From NCBI GenBank assembly GCA_905201565.1, contig CAJKOS010000009.1, positions 1 through 27,807 on the forward strand: DNA of 27,807 bases, written 5' to 3'. Every line of letters starts with the position of its first letter. Position 1 is the stretch's first letter. The translations under genes and the position numbers were made by a program. This stretch comes from an uncultured Erysipelotrichaceae bacterium (GTDB taxonomy: Bacteria; Bacillota_I; Bacilli_A; Erysipelotrichales; Erysipelotrichaceae). Below, in pieces: positions 1 through 8,473 of this stretch. The notes beneath the pieces were generated by a model, which searched no databases, was not told where the DNA came from, and worked only from the letters and a program-made list of their open reading frames with translations.

Positions 1-164
1 CCGCCAAGAATATTCAATATGGTCGATTTTCCGGCACCGCTGGCACCCGCAACCACAACAAACTCACCCTTTTCGATATCAAAATCAATACCATCAAGGG
101 CATGAATATCCACTTCACCGACATGATATGTCTTTCTTACATCTCTGAATGCAATATATCCCAT
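1..164 (-). CDS. ABC transporter ATP-binding protein, N-terminal part
   Basis: This is the first 54 residues of an ATP-binding subunit; the rest lies beyond the window edge. The translation opens [19 protein letters not shown] and reaches a Walker A motif, GASGAGKST, near residues 41-49. The spacing and the short '[17 protein letters not shown]' stretch before Walker A are typical of the MacB/LolD/FtsE-like group, which energises separate FtsX-like permeases. The start is the ATG at 164 with an AGGATAG ribosome site just upstream. It lies downstream of the rpsO terminator, so it is a separate transcription unit or the end of a readthrough. The partner permease cannot be seen. Confidence 0.85.
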   Translation of the reverse strand, partial: MGYIAFRDVRKTYHVGEVDIHALDGIDFDIEKGEFVVVAGASGAGKSTILNILG

Positions 165-193
165 AAACTATCCTGTAACACTTCTATTTTACC

Positions 194-231
194 TGAAAGA
201 AAAAGAAAAACCAGAAGGATATCCTTCTGGA
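194..231 (-). terminator. rho-independent terminator of rpsO
   Basis: A perfect hairpin CCAGAAGGAT/ATCCTTCTGG lies at 211-230, just after the rpsO stop. In the minus direction it is followed by a T-rich tract (TTTTTCTTTTTC). Confidence 0.85.
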
Positions 232-252
232 TTTGTGAATATTATCTGAAGA

Positions 253-519
253 TTACTTACGGAGACCAAGTCTCTGAATCAGATCTCTGTAACGGTTGAT
301 GTCCTTTCTCTTGAGGTAGTCAAGAAGGCTTCTTCTCTGACCAACCATCTTCATGAGACCACGGTTGGAAGCATAGTCCTTCTTGTTTTCCTTCATGTGA
401 ACAGTCAGGCGCTTGATCTGCTCTGTGAGCAGTGCTACCTGTACTTCAGGAGAACCTGTGTCGCCTTCCTTGCGACCATAATCTCTGACAATTTCAGCTA
501 CCTTTTCTTTTTCAAGCAT
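253..519 (-). CDS. rpsO: 30S ribosomal protein S15
   Basis: The 88-residue product has the usual S15 length. It carries the family signature: the [17 protein letters not shown] stretch near residues 20-36, then [15 protein letters not shown] and [12 protein letters not shown]15 binds the central domain of 16S rRNA early in small-subunit assembly. The start ATG at 519 is preceded by AGAGGT at good spacing. The gene has its own promoter, which overlaps the end of the preceding membrane-protein gene, and a strong terminator behind it. It can therefore be expressed independently of the fmt-lepA-hemW operon. The leader holds a GC-rich hairpin that may serve S15 autoregulation. Confidence 0.98.
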   Translation of the reverse strand: MLEKEKVAEIVRDYGRKEGDTGSPEVQVALLTEQIKRLTVHMKENKKDYASNRGLMKMVGQRRSLLDYLKRKDINRYRDLIQRLGLRK

Positions 520-554
520 TTTTCTTTACCTCTTTCTTTCTGTCCTTTTAAACC

Positions 555-576
555 GCGCAATGCGTCGAGGTTGCGC
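555..576 (-). promoter_or_regulatory. hairpin in the rpsO mRNA leader
   Basis: GCGCAA and TTGCGC pair around a 10-base loop inside the untranslated leader between the rpsO promoter and start. S15 mRNAs in many bacteria carry leader structures that S15 itself binds. Whether this one does is inference. Confidence 0.4.
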
Positions 577-600
577 ATTTCCCAGTCCAAAAGCTTAATA

Positions 601-629
601 ACTATACCAGAAGTTCACCCATCATGCAA
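601..629 (-). promoter_or_regulatory. rpsO promoter
   Basis: On the minus strand TTGCAT (624-629) and TATAGT (601-606) are separated by exactly 17 bases. The -35 box overlaps the stop codon of the upstream membrane-protein gene. Confidence 0.75.
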
Positions 630-1029
630 CACCAAGAAGGTTGCTCATGAAGTCGTTGAACCAAATGCGGAAGTCTGTTGAAACCATCAGACCAACCTGA
701 CAGAAAATCCACACCACATTGAGGGCAATACAGAGCAATGGAATAATTCTGCCGCGCCAGCCATAGTCCCAATTCTGCTTTAGACCATATGCCAGCAGGA
801 ACAATGCAATAACGGAAAGAATTCCATATAGTCCAACAAGAAGGGAAAACATCGTCAATAGTCCGCCCAATGCATTCGCAACAGCACCGAGCATTTCTCT
901 GCGGCTTGCATCACGAATTGCCCTTTGTTTCTCTTCTAATGTCTTCTTCTCTTCCCTTGCTTTTCTTTCTTCCTGTGCACGTTCACTCACCTTATGAACT
1001 TTAGCACTCTTCATCTTTGTCTTAGCCAT
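622..1029 (-). CDS. small membrane protein with a charged N-terminal region
   Basis: The product is 135 residues and I do not recognise a named family. Residues 1-45 are very basic and rich in K, R, E and A (MAKTKMKSAKVHKVSERAQ onward) and probably form a cytoplasmic helix or coiled coil. Residues 52-80 are strongly hydrophobic (one long or two short membrane spans) and a further span lies near residues 96-117. The start chosen is the ATG at 1029, with AAAGGGGATATGGT in front of it. An earlier in-frame ATG at 1050 overlaps hemW and has no ribosome site. The gene begins 13 bases after hemW, so it is the last gene of the fmt-lepA-hemW operon. Confidence 0.8.
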   Translation of the reverse strand: MAKTKMKSAKVHKVSERAQEERKAREEKKTLEEKQRAIRDASRREMLGAVANALGGLLTMFSLLVGLYGILSVIALFLLAYGLKQNWDYGWRGRIIPLLCIALNVVWIFCQVGLMVSTDFRIWFNDFMSNLLGVA

Positions 1030-1042
1030 ACCATATCCCCTT

Positions 1043-2137
1043 TCAATCATCCATCAGCGCAACCAGTACGCTGTTCAATATCTTCATGCCGCGCTTTGTC
1101 GCCCTGACATGACCATCACATGTTTCTAATAACCCCTCTTCAATCAGCTTTGTGCACTTCTCTCCATAATGCACTTCAAACCTCTCCCCCACAACTTCAG
1201 CATACCGCTGCAGGTCAAGCCCTTCCACTAAGCGCAATGACATCATGATCATCTCAAATGCCTCGTCTTCTTTTGTTAAAGGTATCTCTTCCCGTAACAA
1301 AGGATCTAAGCAATACGCAGCTATATTGTCCGTATTGTCATAGCGTATATGGGACTGTTTGCCACTAGCACCAGCGGATACACCATAGAAATCCTTGTAA
1401 TACCAGTAGGCTTTGTTATGTCTTGACTCATAGCCATGTAAGGAGAAGTTACTGATTTCGTACTGGTCATAGCCATATTGTGGCAATGCCTCAACAATCC
1501 AGTCATACATATCCGCTTCAAGATCACTGTCACATGGCTGTACACCGCGTTTACCAAAGACGGAATTCTCTTCAATGGTCAATGAATAAAGAGAAATGTG
1601 CTTTGGTGAAAGGCTCACAGCATCTTCCACTGTCTTTTGCAGGGACGAAAGTGTCTGATGGGGAAGACCATACATGATATCAAGTGATATGTTGTCTATC
1701 CCACCTTGTTTTAATCGTTGCACTGCCGCTTTGACATCCGCAAATGTATGCCTTCTTCCAATGGAAGAAAGCAATGCATCATCACTTGTTTGTAAGCCCA
1801 TGGATATGCGGTTGATGCCATAGTTTTGAAACAGGTTTACCTTGGTCTGTGTGACTGTTTCCGGATTGACTTCAATCGTATATTCCTCACACCTGCCTGA
1901 ATAAGGCTCAAGTAATTGCAACACCCTTTCAAGCTCCTCATCCGTTAATGCGGAAGGTGTACCACCACCGATGTAGATGGTTTTGAGGTCTTTGGAAAAG
2001 GTGCGCAAACAAAACTCTTTTTCTAAAGCGGATAACCATTTCTCTGCCATCACCGCATTGTATGCCATATGGCAGAAGTCACAATAGTAACAGATGCTCT
2101 TGCAGAAAGGCACATGGAGGTAGAGGTGTTCAGCCAT
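1043..2137 (-). CDS. hemW: HemW-like radical SAM protein (heme chaperone / coproporphyrinogen III oxidase-like)
   Basis: The 364-residue product has the HemW length. The radical SAM cluster motif is C12-x3-C16-x2-C19, in [14 protein letters not shown]; an extra Cys follows at 22. GGGTPS, which helps bind SAM, lies at 57-62. Later blocks include [17 protein letters not shown] and [12 protein letters not shown]. HemW proteins are 4Fe-4S enzymes now regarded as heme-trafficking chaperones rather than true oxidases; that is family knowledge. The start is the ATG at 2137 inside the lepA stop region (ATGGCTGA, 8-base overlap), with AGAGGAAG as ribosome site. The reading frame is open further upstream, but that part lies within lepA. 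Placement behind lepA is common in Bacillota. Confidence 0.95.
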   Translation of the reverse strand: MAEHLYLHVPFCKSICYYCDFCHMAYNAVMAEKWLSALEKEFCLRTFSKDLKTIYIGGGTPSALTDEELERVLQLLEPYSGRCEEYTIEVNPETVTQTKVNLFQNYGINRISMGLQTSDDALLSSIGRRHTFADVKAAVQRLKQGGIDNISLDIMYGLPHQTLSSLQKTVEDAVSLSPKHISLYSLTIEENSVFGKRGVQPCDSDLEADMYDWIVEALPQYGYDQYEISNFSLHGYESRHNKAYWYYKDFYGVSAGASGKQSHIRYDNTDNIAAYCLDPLLREEIPLTKEDEAFEMIMMSLRLVEGLDLQRYAEVVGERFEVHYGEKCTKLIEEGLLETCDGHVRATKRGMKILNSVLVALMDD

Positions 2138-3953
2138 TGCGCTTCCTCTGCTCATCATCCACAGACAATACTGCCATAAAGGCTTCCTGTGGAATGACAA
2201 CAGAACCAACAGCCTTCATTCTCTTCTTGCCTTCTTTCTGCTTTTCAAGCAGCTTCTTCTTTCTGGAAATATCACCACCATAGCACTTGGCAAGGACATT
2301 CTTGCGCAATGCTTTGATGTTAGTACGGGCAATCACCTTTCCACCAATGGCTGCCTGTACCGGAATTTCAAACTGCTGCTGAGGAAGAAGATCCTTCAGC
2401 TTTCTTGTGATCACGGAACCGCGGGCATATGCCTGTTCGCGATGGACGATGACAGAAAGCGCATCGACCGCTTCTCCATTGAGCAATATATCCATCCTGA
2501 CAAGATCATCTTCACGATAGCCGATCAGTTCATAGTCCAAAGAAGCATATCCCTTGGAACAGGACTTCAGCCTGTCAAAGAAATCAAAAATGATTTCTGA
2601 CAGCGGCAGTTCATAGATGACATTGTTACGACCTGTGTCAATAACATCCATGCCCTTGTATATACCACGTTTGTTCTGACATAGTTCCATGACACTGCCG
2701 ATATAGGCATCCGGTACCATGATTTCTGCTTTGACATATGGTTCTTCGACATGGCCGATGCGGGAGGCATCCGGCATCCTTGCCGGGTTGTCTACCGGTA
2801 CCATGGAACCATCGCTGAGGTAGCAGTGATAGATAACAGATGGAGCTGTCGCAATGAGGTCGAGGTTGTATTCCCTTTCGAGTCTTTCCTGGACAACATC
2901 CATATGCAATAATCCAAGGAAACCAACACGGAAACCAAAACCAAGTGCCTGGGATGTTTCCGGTTCATATTGCAGACTTGCATCATTGAGCTGCAGTTTA
3001 TCAAGGGCATCATGAAGATCCTGGTACTTTGCTGCATCGCTTGGGTACAGACCACAGTAAACCATTGGGTTCATCTTCTTATAACCGGCAAGTGGCTCCT
3101 TCGCAGGTCGGGCGCTGTTTGTGACCGTATCACCGACACGTACATCATGGATATCCTTGATGCTTGCGGCAAACCAGCCTACATCTCCACAACCAAGGGT
3201 ATTCATCTTCACTTCCTTTGGATTGCGGATACCGCATTCCAATACTTCATATTCACTGCCGGTTGCCATAAAGCGGATCTTGTCTCCAACAGACAGACTG
3301 CCTTGTCGGATTCTTACCAATGCAATAACACCACGGTAAGGATCATAGAAGGAGTCAAAGACAAGTGCCTGTAATGGTGCACTTTCATCACCGGATGGAG
3401 CAGGAATCTTATGTACGATCTGTTCGAGTACCTCTTCTACATGAAGACCAGTACGGGCACTGATCATCGGCGCATCTGAACAATCCAGTCCGATGATGTC
3501 TTCGATTTCATGTTTTGTCATATCCGGCATGGCATTTGCCATGTCAACTTTATTGATGACCGGAATGACTTCAAGGTCATTGTCCAAAGCGAGGTATGTG
3601 TTGGCAAGTGTCTGTGCCTGTACACCCTGGGTGCAGTCAACCACAAGGATGGCACCTTCACATGCAGCAAGGGATCTTGATACTTCATAGCTGAAGTCGA
3701 CATGACCTGGTGTATCGATGAGGTTGAAAAGATATTCCTCACCATTTTTTGCGGTATAGGAAAGCTGTACGGCATTCAGTTTGATCGTAATGCCGCGCTC
3801 TCTTTCCAGTTCCATGTCATCGAGCAGCTGTGACTTCATATCCCTTTCCCTGACCGTCTCTGTCATTTCAAGAATTCTGTCTGCCAGGGTGCTCTTGCCA
3901 TGGTCAATATGTGCAATAATGCAGAAATTGCGAATATGTTTCTGATCTATCAT
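2130..3953 (-). CDS. lepA: elongation factor 4 (translational GTPase LepA)
   Basis: The 607-residue product has full LepA length. GTPase motifs are all visible: G1 AHIDHGKST (14-22), the switch I region RERGITIK (52-59), DTPGH (81-85) and NKVD (135-138). The C-terminal LepA-specific domain is present, with [17 protein letters not shown] and a basic run [17 protein letters not shown]. LepA acts on the ribosome during translation or back-translocation and has been linked to small-subunit maturation. The ATG at 3953 shares one base with the fmt stop (TGATG), so the two are translationally coupled. A TTG one codon upstream is possible but less likely. Confidence 0.98.
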   Translation of the reverse strand: MIDQKHIRNFCIIAHIDHGKSTLADRILEMTETVRERDMKSQLLDDMELERERGITIKLNAVQLSYTAKNGEEYLFNLIDTPGHVDFSYEVSRSLAACEGAILVVDCTQGVQAQTLANTYLALDNDLEVIPVINKVDMANAMPDMTKHEIEDIIGLDCSDAPMISARTGLHVEEVLEQIVHKIPAPSGDESAPLQALVFDSFYDPYRGVIALVRIRQGSLSVGDKIRFMATGSEYEVLECGIRNPKEVKMNTLGCGDVGWFAASIKDIHDVRVGDTVTNSARPAKEPLAGYKKMNPMVYCGLYPSDAAKYQDLHDALDKLQLNDASLQYEPETSQALGFGFRVGFLGLLHMDVVQERLEREYNLDLIATAPSVIYHCYLSDGSMVPVDNPARMPDASRIGHVEEPYVKAEIMVPDAYIGSVMELCQNKRGIYKGMDVIDTGRNNVIYELPLSEIIFDFFDRLKSCSKGYASLDYELIGYREDDLVRMDILLNGEAVDALSVIVHREQAYARGSVITRKLKDLLPQQQFEIPVQAAIGGKVIARTNIKALRKNVLAKCYGGDISRKKKLLEKQKEGKKRMKAVGSVVIPQEAFMAVLSVDDEQRKRNG

Positions 3954-4891
3954 CAATCAAATCTCTTTCCGGTCAGTTCAGCAGAATAGCCGTTAGCAAA
4001 CGCATCTGCCGACATCCTCTTCTTTCCTTCCATCTGTAATTCCAATACGCGGATCACCCCACCATTGGCAGCGACCTCCATCGCATGATCTTTAAAGCCA
4101 AGGATTTCTCCAGCTGGCTTTCCACTATCCTTTTCTTCCATGCGCACCGCATAGAACTTCACCCGTTTTCCCTCAACCATGCCATAGGGTACAGGCCAGT
4201 CAATCAATCCACGGATGTGGTTATAGAGGGTATGTACCTCTTCACTTTGGAAAGATACCTTTTCCATTTCACGGGATATGTTATGACAGAATGTCACTTT
4301 GCTTTCATCCTGTTCCACACCTGGAAGCTTTCCATCAAGGTAAAGTGGCAGATTCTCTTTCAGTAATGTCACAGAAGCTTCAAGCAATCTTGGTTCAAGC
4401 TCTGCCTCGGTTTCATCCTTTCCAATCGGCAATTCCACCTGGGCATAGACCTTACCGGCATCCATCTTCTTTGTCATTTCCATTAAGGAAACACCAGTCA
4501 CCTCATCCCCATTCAAGATGGCAAAGTGCATCGGTGCACCACCTCTGTACTTTGGCAATAAACTTGGATGGACATTGATACAGCCAAGACGCGGATATTC
4601 CAGTATCGAAGAAGGCACAATCTGTCCATAGGCACATGTCACAATGACATCCGGTTCATAGGCTAAAACCTTGTCCACCTCATCTTTGAGATGATCCATC
4701 TGCAGACATGGAATACCATATTCTTCACAAAGTACCTTCACAGGTGTCTTCTCTATTTTATGTTTTCTTCCCACCGGCCGATCAGGCTGGGAGACAGCCG
4801 CAACGACATTATACTTTTCATCCAGCAGCATCTTCAGAATACCAACCGCAAACGCCGGTGTTCCAAAGAATACAATTCTTTCATTTCTCAT
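3953..4891 (-). CDS. fmt: methionyl-tRNA formyltransferase
   Basis: The 312-residue enzyme transfers a formyl group from 10-formyltetrahydrofolate to initiator Met-tRNA. The N-terminal Rossmann-like domain begins [12 protein letters not shown]. The folate-binding and catalytic block [16 protein letters not shown] gives N106 and H108, and D144 in MTKKMDAG completes the N-H-D triad. The C-terminal OB-like domain (about 205-312) includes the W-P motif DWPVPYG. The start ATG at 4891 has a strong AAGGAGG site eight bases ahead; the longer open frame upstream crosses the promoter. It is the first gene of the minus-strand operon with lepA, hemW and the membrane protein. Confidence 0.98.
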   Translation of the reverse strand: MRNERIVFFGTPAFAVGILKMLLDEKYNVVAAVSQPDRPVGRKHKIEKTPVKVLCEEYGIPCLQMDHLKDEVDKVLAYEPDVIVTCAYGQIVPSSILEYPRLGCINVHPSLLPKYRGGAPMHFAILNGDEVTGVSLMEMTKKMDAGKVYAQVELPIGKDETEAELEPRLLEASVTLLKENLPLYLDGKLPGVEQDESKVTFCHNISREMEKVSFQSEEVHTLYNHIRGLIDWPVPYGMVEGKRVKFYAVRMEEKDSGKPAGEILGFKDHAMEVAANGGVIRVLELQMEGKKRMSADAFANGYSAELTGKRFD

Positions 4892-4916
4892 ATATACGGC
4901 CTCCTTAACGCGCATT

Positions 4917-4945
4917 ATTATACAGGAAAACAAAGAAAATGTGCA
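4917..4945 (-). promoter_or_regulatory. fmt operon promoter
   Basis: TGCACA (4940-4945) and a consensus TATAAT (4917-4922) on the minus strand are 17 bases apart, shortly upstream of the fmt ribosome site. Confidence 0.6.
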
Positions 4946-4980
4946 TAATCCCGAAACCCCCACAGTTATGCTATTTTTCA

Positions 4981-5009
4981 TTGCATTTTAATTATCCCTT
5001 TGTTATAAT
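4981..5009 (+). promoter_or_regulatory. rpsT promoter
   Basis: TTGCAT (4981-4986), a 17-base spacer and TATAAT (5004-5009) lie 32 bases before the rpsT start. The promoter is divergent from that of fmt. Confidence 0.8.
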
Positions 5010-5040
5010 CGCTATTGCATTTAAGAACGGAGGTGTACTC

Positions 5041-5304
5041 ATGGCAAATATCAAGTCACAGAAAAAGCGTGCTCTGACCAATCTGAAGAGACAGAATGCC
5101 AAGGCTGGTGAAAAGAGCGCTCTCAAGACAGCGATCAAGGCAGTAAGAACAGCTGTTGACGCAAAGGATAAAGAAGCAGCTGTCGCAGCATATAACACAG
5201 CTAACAAGCTTCTGGATAAGGCAATCGTCAGCGGTATCAAGAAGAAGAACTACGTTGCTCGTCAGAAGTCCAGACTCGCTACAGCTATTAACAATATTGG
5301 CTGA
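5041..5304 (+). CDS. rpsT: 30S ribosomal protein S20
   Basis: The 87-residue, Lys/Ala-rich helical protein matches S20 throughout: MANIKSQKKRALTNLKRQNA at the start, then KSALKTAIKAVRTAV, LLDKAIVSGIKKKNYVARQKSRL and the closing AINNIG. S20 binds the 5' domain of 16S rRNA in the small subunit. GGAGGT lies 7 bases before the ATG. This short plus-strand gene forms its own transcription unit, with a consensus-like promoter and a strong terminator. Confidence 0.98.
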   Translation: MANIKSQKKRALTNLKRQNAKAGEKSALKTAIKAVRTAVDAKDKEAAVAAYNTANKLLDKAIVSGIKKKNYVARQKSRLATAINNIG

Positions 5305-5311
5305 GAACATG

Positions 5312-5336
5312 GAGAAGCACATGCTTCTCTTTTTTT
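5312..5336 (+). terminator. rpsT terminator
   Basis: Hairpin GAGAAGC-ACAT-GCTTCTC (5312-5329) is followed by a run of seven T. Confidence 0.9.
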
Positions 5337-5345
5337 GTATCTGAA

Positions 5346-5370
5346 ACAAAAAAGGGAATGCACTTCCCTT
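5346..5370 (-). terminator. terminator of the Rpn fragment
   Basis: AAGGGAA (5352-5358) and TTCCCTT (5364-5370) pair around five bases. In the minus direction a TTTTTTG run follows. It directly abuts the stop codon of the decayed gene at 5369-5587, so terminator and gene remnant were once one unit. Confidence 0.7.
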
Positions 5371-5587
5371 ACCATGTATTGCCATTGCGGATTTCTTTGA
5401 GCTCTTCAGGAGTTATATCCATCACTTCAAGGATTTCCGTATCAGATAAGCCAGGATCAATCATCCTGTGAATGATTCTTCAAGCTTCCTTATTCTGCCC
5501 TTGTACTCCCCCTCTTTCAAAAGCAGCTTTCTTATATATTGGAACATACGGATCAAATAATTCCTTTCGTGTATCTGATATATCCAT
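5369..5587 (-). pseudogene. C-terminal remnant of an Rpn/PD-(D/E)XK nuclease-type protein
   Basis: In the minus frame an ATG at 5587 (TGAGGT ahead of it) opens MDISDTRKELFDPYVPIYKK. A TGA stops the frame after 35 codons, and it then stays open for 36 more (RIIHRMIDPGLSDTEILEVM to EEIRNG-type ending KEIRNGNTW). The helical tail with 'SDTEILEVMDITPEELKEIR' resembles the C-terminus of Rpn-family transposase/nuclease proteins, including the neighbour at 5656-6518, which ends NLSAAEIEEIRKSMN. The catalytic N-terminal domain is missing. One in-frame stop plus the truncation make it a relic. Confidence 0.65.
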
Positions 5588-5655
5588 GTGTTACCTCACA
5601 TCTCAAATTATAATCAGGGAATATGCAGTATCTTGCACATCCCTTTCATGAACAA

Positions 5656-6518
5656 TCAGTTCATGCTTTTACGGATCTCTTCAATCTCTGCTGCCGAGAG
5701 ATTAGTTGCGTCCATTATGACATCATCACCATAGCCACGAACAACCATCCTGCGCACGGTTTCCAAAGCTTCCTGCTTATGTCCTTGTACAATACCTTTT
5801 TCCCGGCCTTGTTCCTCTCCTTTTGCCATAGCTGCCTGTTCATATGGAATTACAAATTCTTTGAAGTATTCTTGCAATGTCTCTGTCATGTATTTTATTC
5901 CCTCCTCTGTTTCTTTGTAGTGCTGTACTGCTTCCTTCAATACGGAATCCTCCATATCCTCTGCGTTCTTCTGATGAAAGTCCTTCATAAGCCTGCCCAC
6001 CTCTGTATCTTTGTTTACCTTTGTAGCATCTACATATATGATAACTAATCCTCCATCAATTTTCACGCCTGTTTCTTCATTGTGCAGAGAATTATGTGCT
6101 ATGGGCAGGTTCAGTCCCAACGGATCTCCATCCACAATTATCACAATCACATACTTTTCTTCTTCACTATTAAACTGATACCCTTTTTCGAGCGTGTGTG
6201 ATGAAAGCATGCTGTAACAGTAAAGAGAGAATTGTGGCGAGGCTCGCTCTTTCCGTTTCTGTACCTCCATGTTGTAGTTCGTGCGTTCTCTGATGTTCTT
6301 TCCAACAAAGTCCATGATCAGGGATCTTCCCGAAAGATTGGCATGTCAATCTCTGGAAATCCTGCATCAAGGACTAAGTCAGATCTTTCAAGGACGATGC
6401 GCAGCACATATTCCGCGCACCGGATATCTCTCATCACGGTGCGCATGAACACATCACCCATCAGGGTGAGGTTACGTATCGCCTCACGAAAAACATATTT
6501 TGGTATGTTTTCTGCCAT
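5656..6518 (-). pseudogene. Rpn family PD-(D/E)XK nuclease/transposase, frameshifted
   Basis: The first part runs from the ATG at 6518 (AAGGAGAAG ribosome site; MAENIPKYVFREAIRN) to a stop at 6318. It contains the family block DIRCAEYVLRIVLERSD. The second part continues in another frame. If one base is restored near 6340, the text becomes MPNLSGRSLIMDFVGKN and then YNMEVQKRKERASPQFSLYC, which holds the E-x-K-like catalytic strand (MEVQK) of PD-(D/E)XK nucleases. The remainder is intact to 5656 and ends in a helical tail. Rpn proteins are recombination-promoting nucleases linked to horizontal transfer; this is family knowledge. With the frameshift the nuclease is probably inactive. A sequencing error or a programmed shift is not excluded. 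Confidence 0.8.
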
Positions 6519-6568
6519 ATCAGCTTCTCCTTTCACTTATCTATATAGACAACAAAATGAGATCTCCT

Positions 6569-6615
6569 CAAAAAAGTTAAAATAAATATGAGCTATGTCT
6601 CACATAGCTCATATT
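6569..6615 (-). terminator. terminator behind the ABC exporter operon
   Basis: A 13-bp perfect stem AATATGAGCTATG/CATAGCTCATATT (6585-6597 with 6603-6615) has a 5-base loop. In the minus direction it is followed by a T-rich stretch (TATTTTAACTTTTTT). It lies about 105 bases after the last ABC gene. Confidence 0.7.
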
Positions 6616-6721
6616 CAACAGATTAAAATGATACATCTTTTCACAAACACATTGACCAGATAATTGCCATCATGACAACCACTCCTGCACTGCTAACACC
6701 TGCACCCCTTTCCTTAAAACC

Positions 6722-8473
6722 TCACGCTTTTTCATTCAGCTTCCAGAGAGAACTCTCTTTTTGCAGGTTTGCCATCTTGTAGAAGACACCCTCTTTCTGC
6801 ATCAGCTCTTCTGGTGTTCCCTGCTCTTTGACCATACCATTTTCCAATACCACAATATGATCTGCCCCGGCAATGGTGCGCATGCGATGGGCAATGACAA
6901 GAACTGTTTTGCCCTTCAACAAGTGAGCAAGAGCTTCCTGGATTTTCGTCTCATTTTCCACATCAAGTGAAGCAGTTGCTTCATCAAGAAGAATGATCGG
7001 GGCATCTTTTAACAAAGCCCTGGCAATCGATATACGCTGTCTTTCTCCACCAGAAAGCCTTGTACCATTTTCACCAATTGGTGTGTTATACCCCTGTGGA
7101 AGCTTCATAACAAACTCATCACAATTGGCAGCTTTGGCAGCAGCCAGCACTTCTTTGTCACTAGCACCACGCTTGCCAAGGCGGATGTTTTCCATAACCG
7201 TATCATCAAACAGCACAACATCCTGGAATACCATGGAATAGTCACCCATCAGCACTTCCGGATCAATTGTGGAAATATCAACTCCACCAACAAGGATTCT
7301 TCCAGCATTAACATCCCATAGCCTTGCGGCAAGTCTTGCACATGTACTCTTGCCAGAACCAGATGGTCCTGCAAATGCAGTCACACAGCCTTCCTTAGCC
7401 ACAAAACTCACATCATGAAGAACTTCCTTTTCATCATAGGAAAAACTGACATGGTCGAATACGATGTCATGCCCCTGTGGTTCAAAGACATCGCTTCCCG
7501 TTGCCACTGGTGTCTCATAGATTTCATTAATCCTGTCGGCAGAAACCTGTGAAACAAACATTTCTGCAATCAAAGCAAGGCTCTGATCAAATGGTGCATA
7601 CACACGTGTTATCACCAACAAAAACATAAACAACAACATGAAATCAATCTGCCCATTTAACATGAGTGCCGCTCCTGTCAGAATGGTGGTTGCTACACCA
7701 AGGCGCATGATCACACTTGCCGCATTGATGAATATACCTGTTGTCAGTTCCCCTTTTGTCATCACCTTTTCATGGGCATCAATCTTCTCATACAAGCCAG
7801 AAAGATACTGCTCTTCCATATTGGCAGAACGGATTTCCCGCACATTCTCCAAAGCTTCCTGAATACCATCTGAAACGAGGACTGCTGCTTCTTTTATAAC
7901 CTTTGCACTGCTTTCTGTCATCTTGCGTGTACCAAATAACAAGGCAAACGCAACCGGCACACCCCAGAGGCAGGCAATCGCAAGCCTGTAGTCAACGACA
8001 AGAAGACATACCGCAACAATTCCTGTAGAAATGTAAGCACCATAGAGATAGCCAAGCACATGACTCCAGACATGTTCCATGCGGTTGACATCACCCATCA
8101 ATGTCTCTGTAAGATCCGCAAGATCCCTTCTTCCAAAATAGCCAAGTGGCAGCTTCCTGAGTCTTTCTGCAAGATGAATACGCGTAGCAGAAACCTCATT
8201 GTACACAAGTCCATACGTAGCCTGGTATTGTTCATAATGCGTGAGATACGAAAGAACAAGGAAGAAGACGACCATCACAATAGGAAGCACTATACCATTT
8301 AGTGGCGCATCTTCCAGAATTACCTGCATAAAGTCATGCATCACAAAATAGAGAACCCCAATCCCTGCCATCACCACAAGATTGGTAATCACTGTCCAGA
8401 AGGCACCACGCTTCACATTTTTCACACCCTGGTCCGTCAAAGCATACGTGCGCTGAAACTGTTTCCCAAACAT
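6722..8473 (-). CDS. ABC transporter, fused permease/ATPase, second half of a heterodimer
   Basis: The 583-residue half-transporter has six membrane helices (about residues 25-305) followed by an ATPase domain. Walker A is GPSGSGKST (369-377), the signature is LSGGERQR (473-480), Walker B with its catalytic Glu is IILLDEATASLD (493-504), and the H-loop His is 529. All catalytic motifs look intact. The ATG directly abuts the stop of the preceding ABC gene (TAAATG), and its ribosome site AGGAGGTGG lies inside that gene. The two are therefore coupled and should form a heterodimer. The exporter fold is clear. The substrate is not; the partner's D-loop and the shared operator hint at siderophore or metal traffic. 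Confidence 0.92.
   Translation of the reverse strand: MFGKQFQRTYALTDQGVKNVKRGAFWTVITNLVVMAGIGVLYFVMHDFMQVILEDAPLNGIVLPIVMVVFFLVLSYLTHYEQYQATYGLVYNEVSATRIHLAERLRKLPLGYFGRRDLADLTETLMGDVNRMEHVWSHVLGYLYGAYISTGIVAVCLLVVDYRLAIACLWGVPVAFALLFGTRKMTESSAKVIKEAAVLVSDGIQEALENVREIRSANMEEQYLSGLYEKIDAHEKVMTKGELTTGIFINAASVIMRLGVATTILTGAALMLNGQIDFMLLFMFLLVITRVYAPFDQSLALIAEMFVSQVSADRINEIYETPVATGSDVFEPQGHDIVFDHVSFSYDEKEVLHDVSFVAKEGCVTAFAGPSGSGKSTCARLAARLWDVNAGRILVGGVDISTIDPEVLMGDYSMVFQDVVLFDDTVMENIRLGKRGASDKEVLAAAKAANCDEFVMKLPQGYNTPIGENGTRLSGGERQRISIARALLKDAPIILLDEATASLDVENETKIQEALAHLLKGKTVLVIAHRMRTIAGADHIVVLENGMVKEQGTPEELMQKEGVFYKMANLQKESSLWKLNEKA

Noticed and set aside
6648..6724. In-frame continuation after the stop of the second ABC gene (hydrophobic, ending MMAIIWSMCL)
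   Set aside because: It needs stop-codon readthrough or a start without a proper ribosome site, and only about 25 codons are open. Chance is the simplest explanation.
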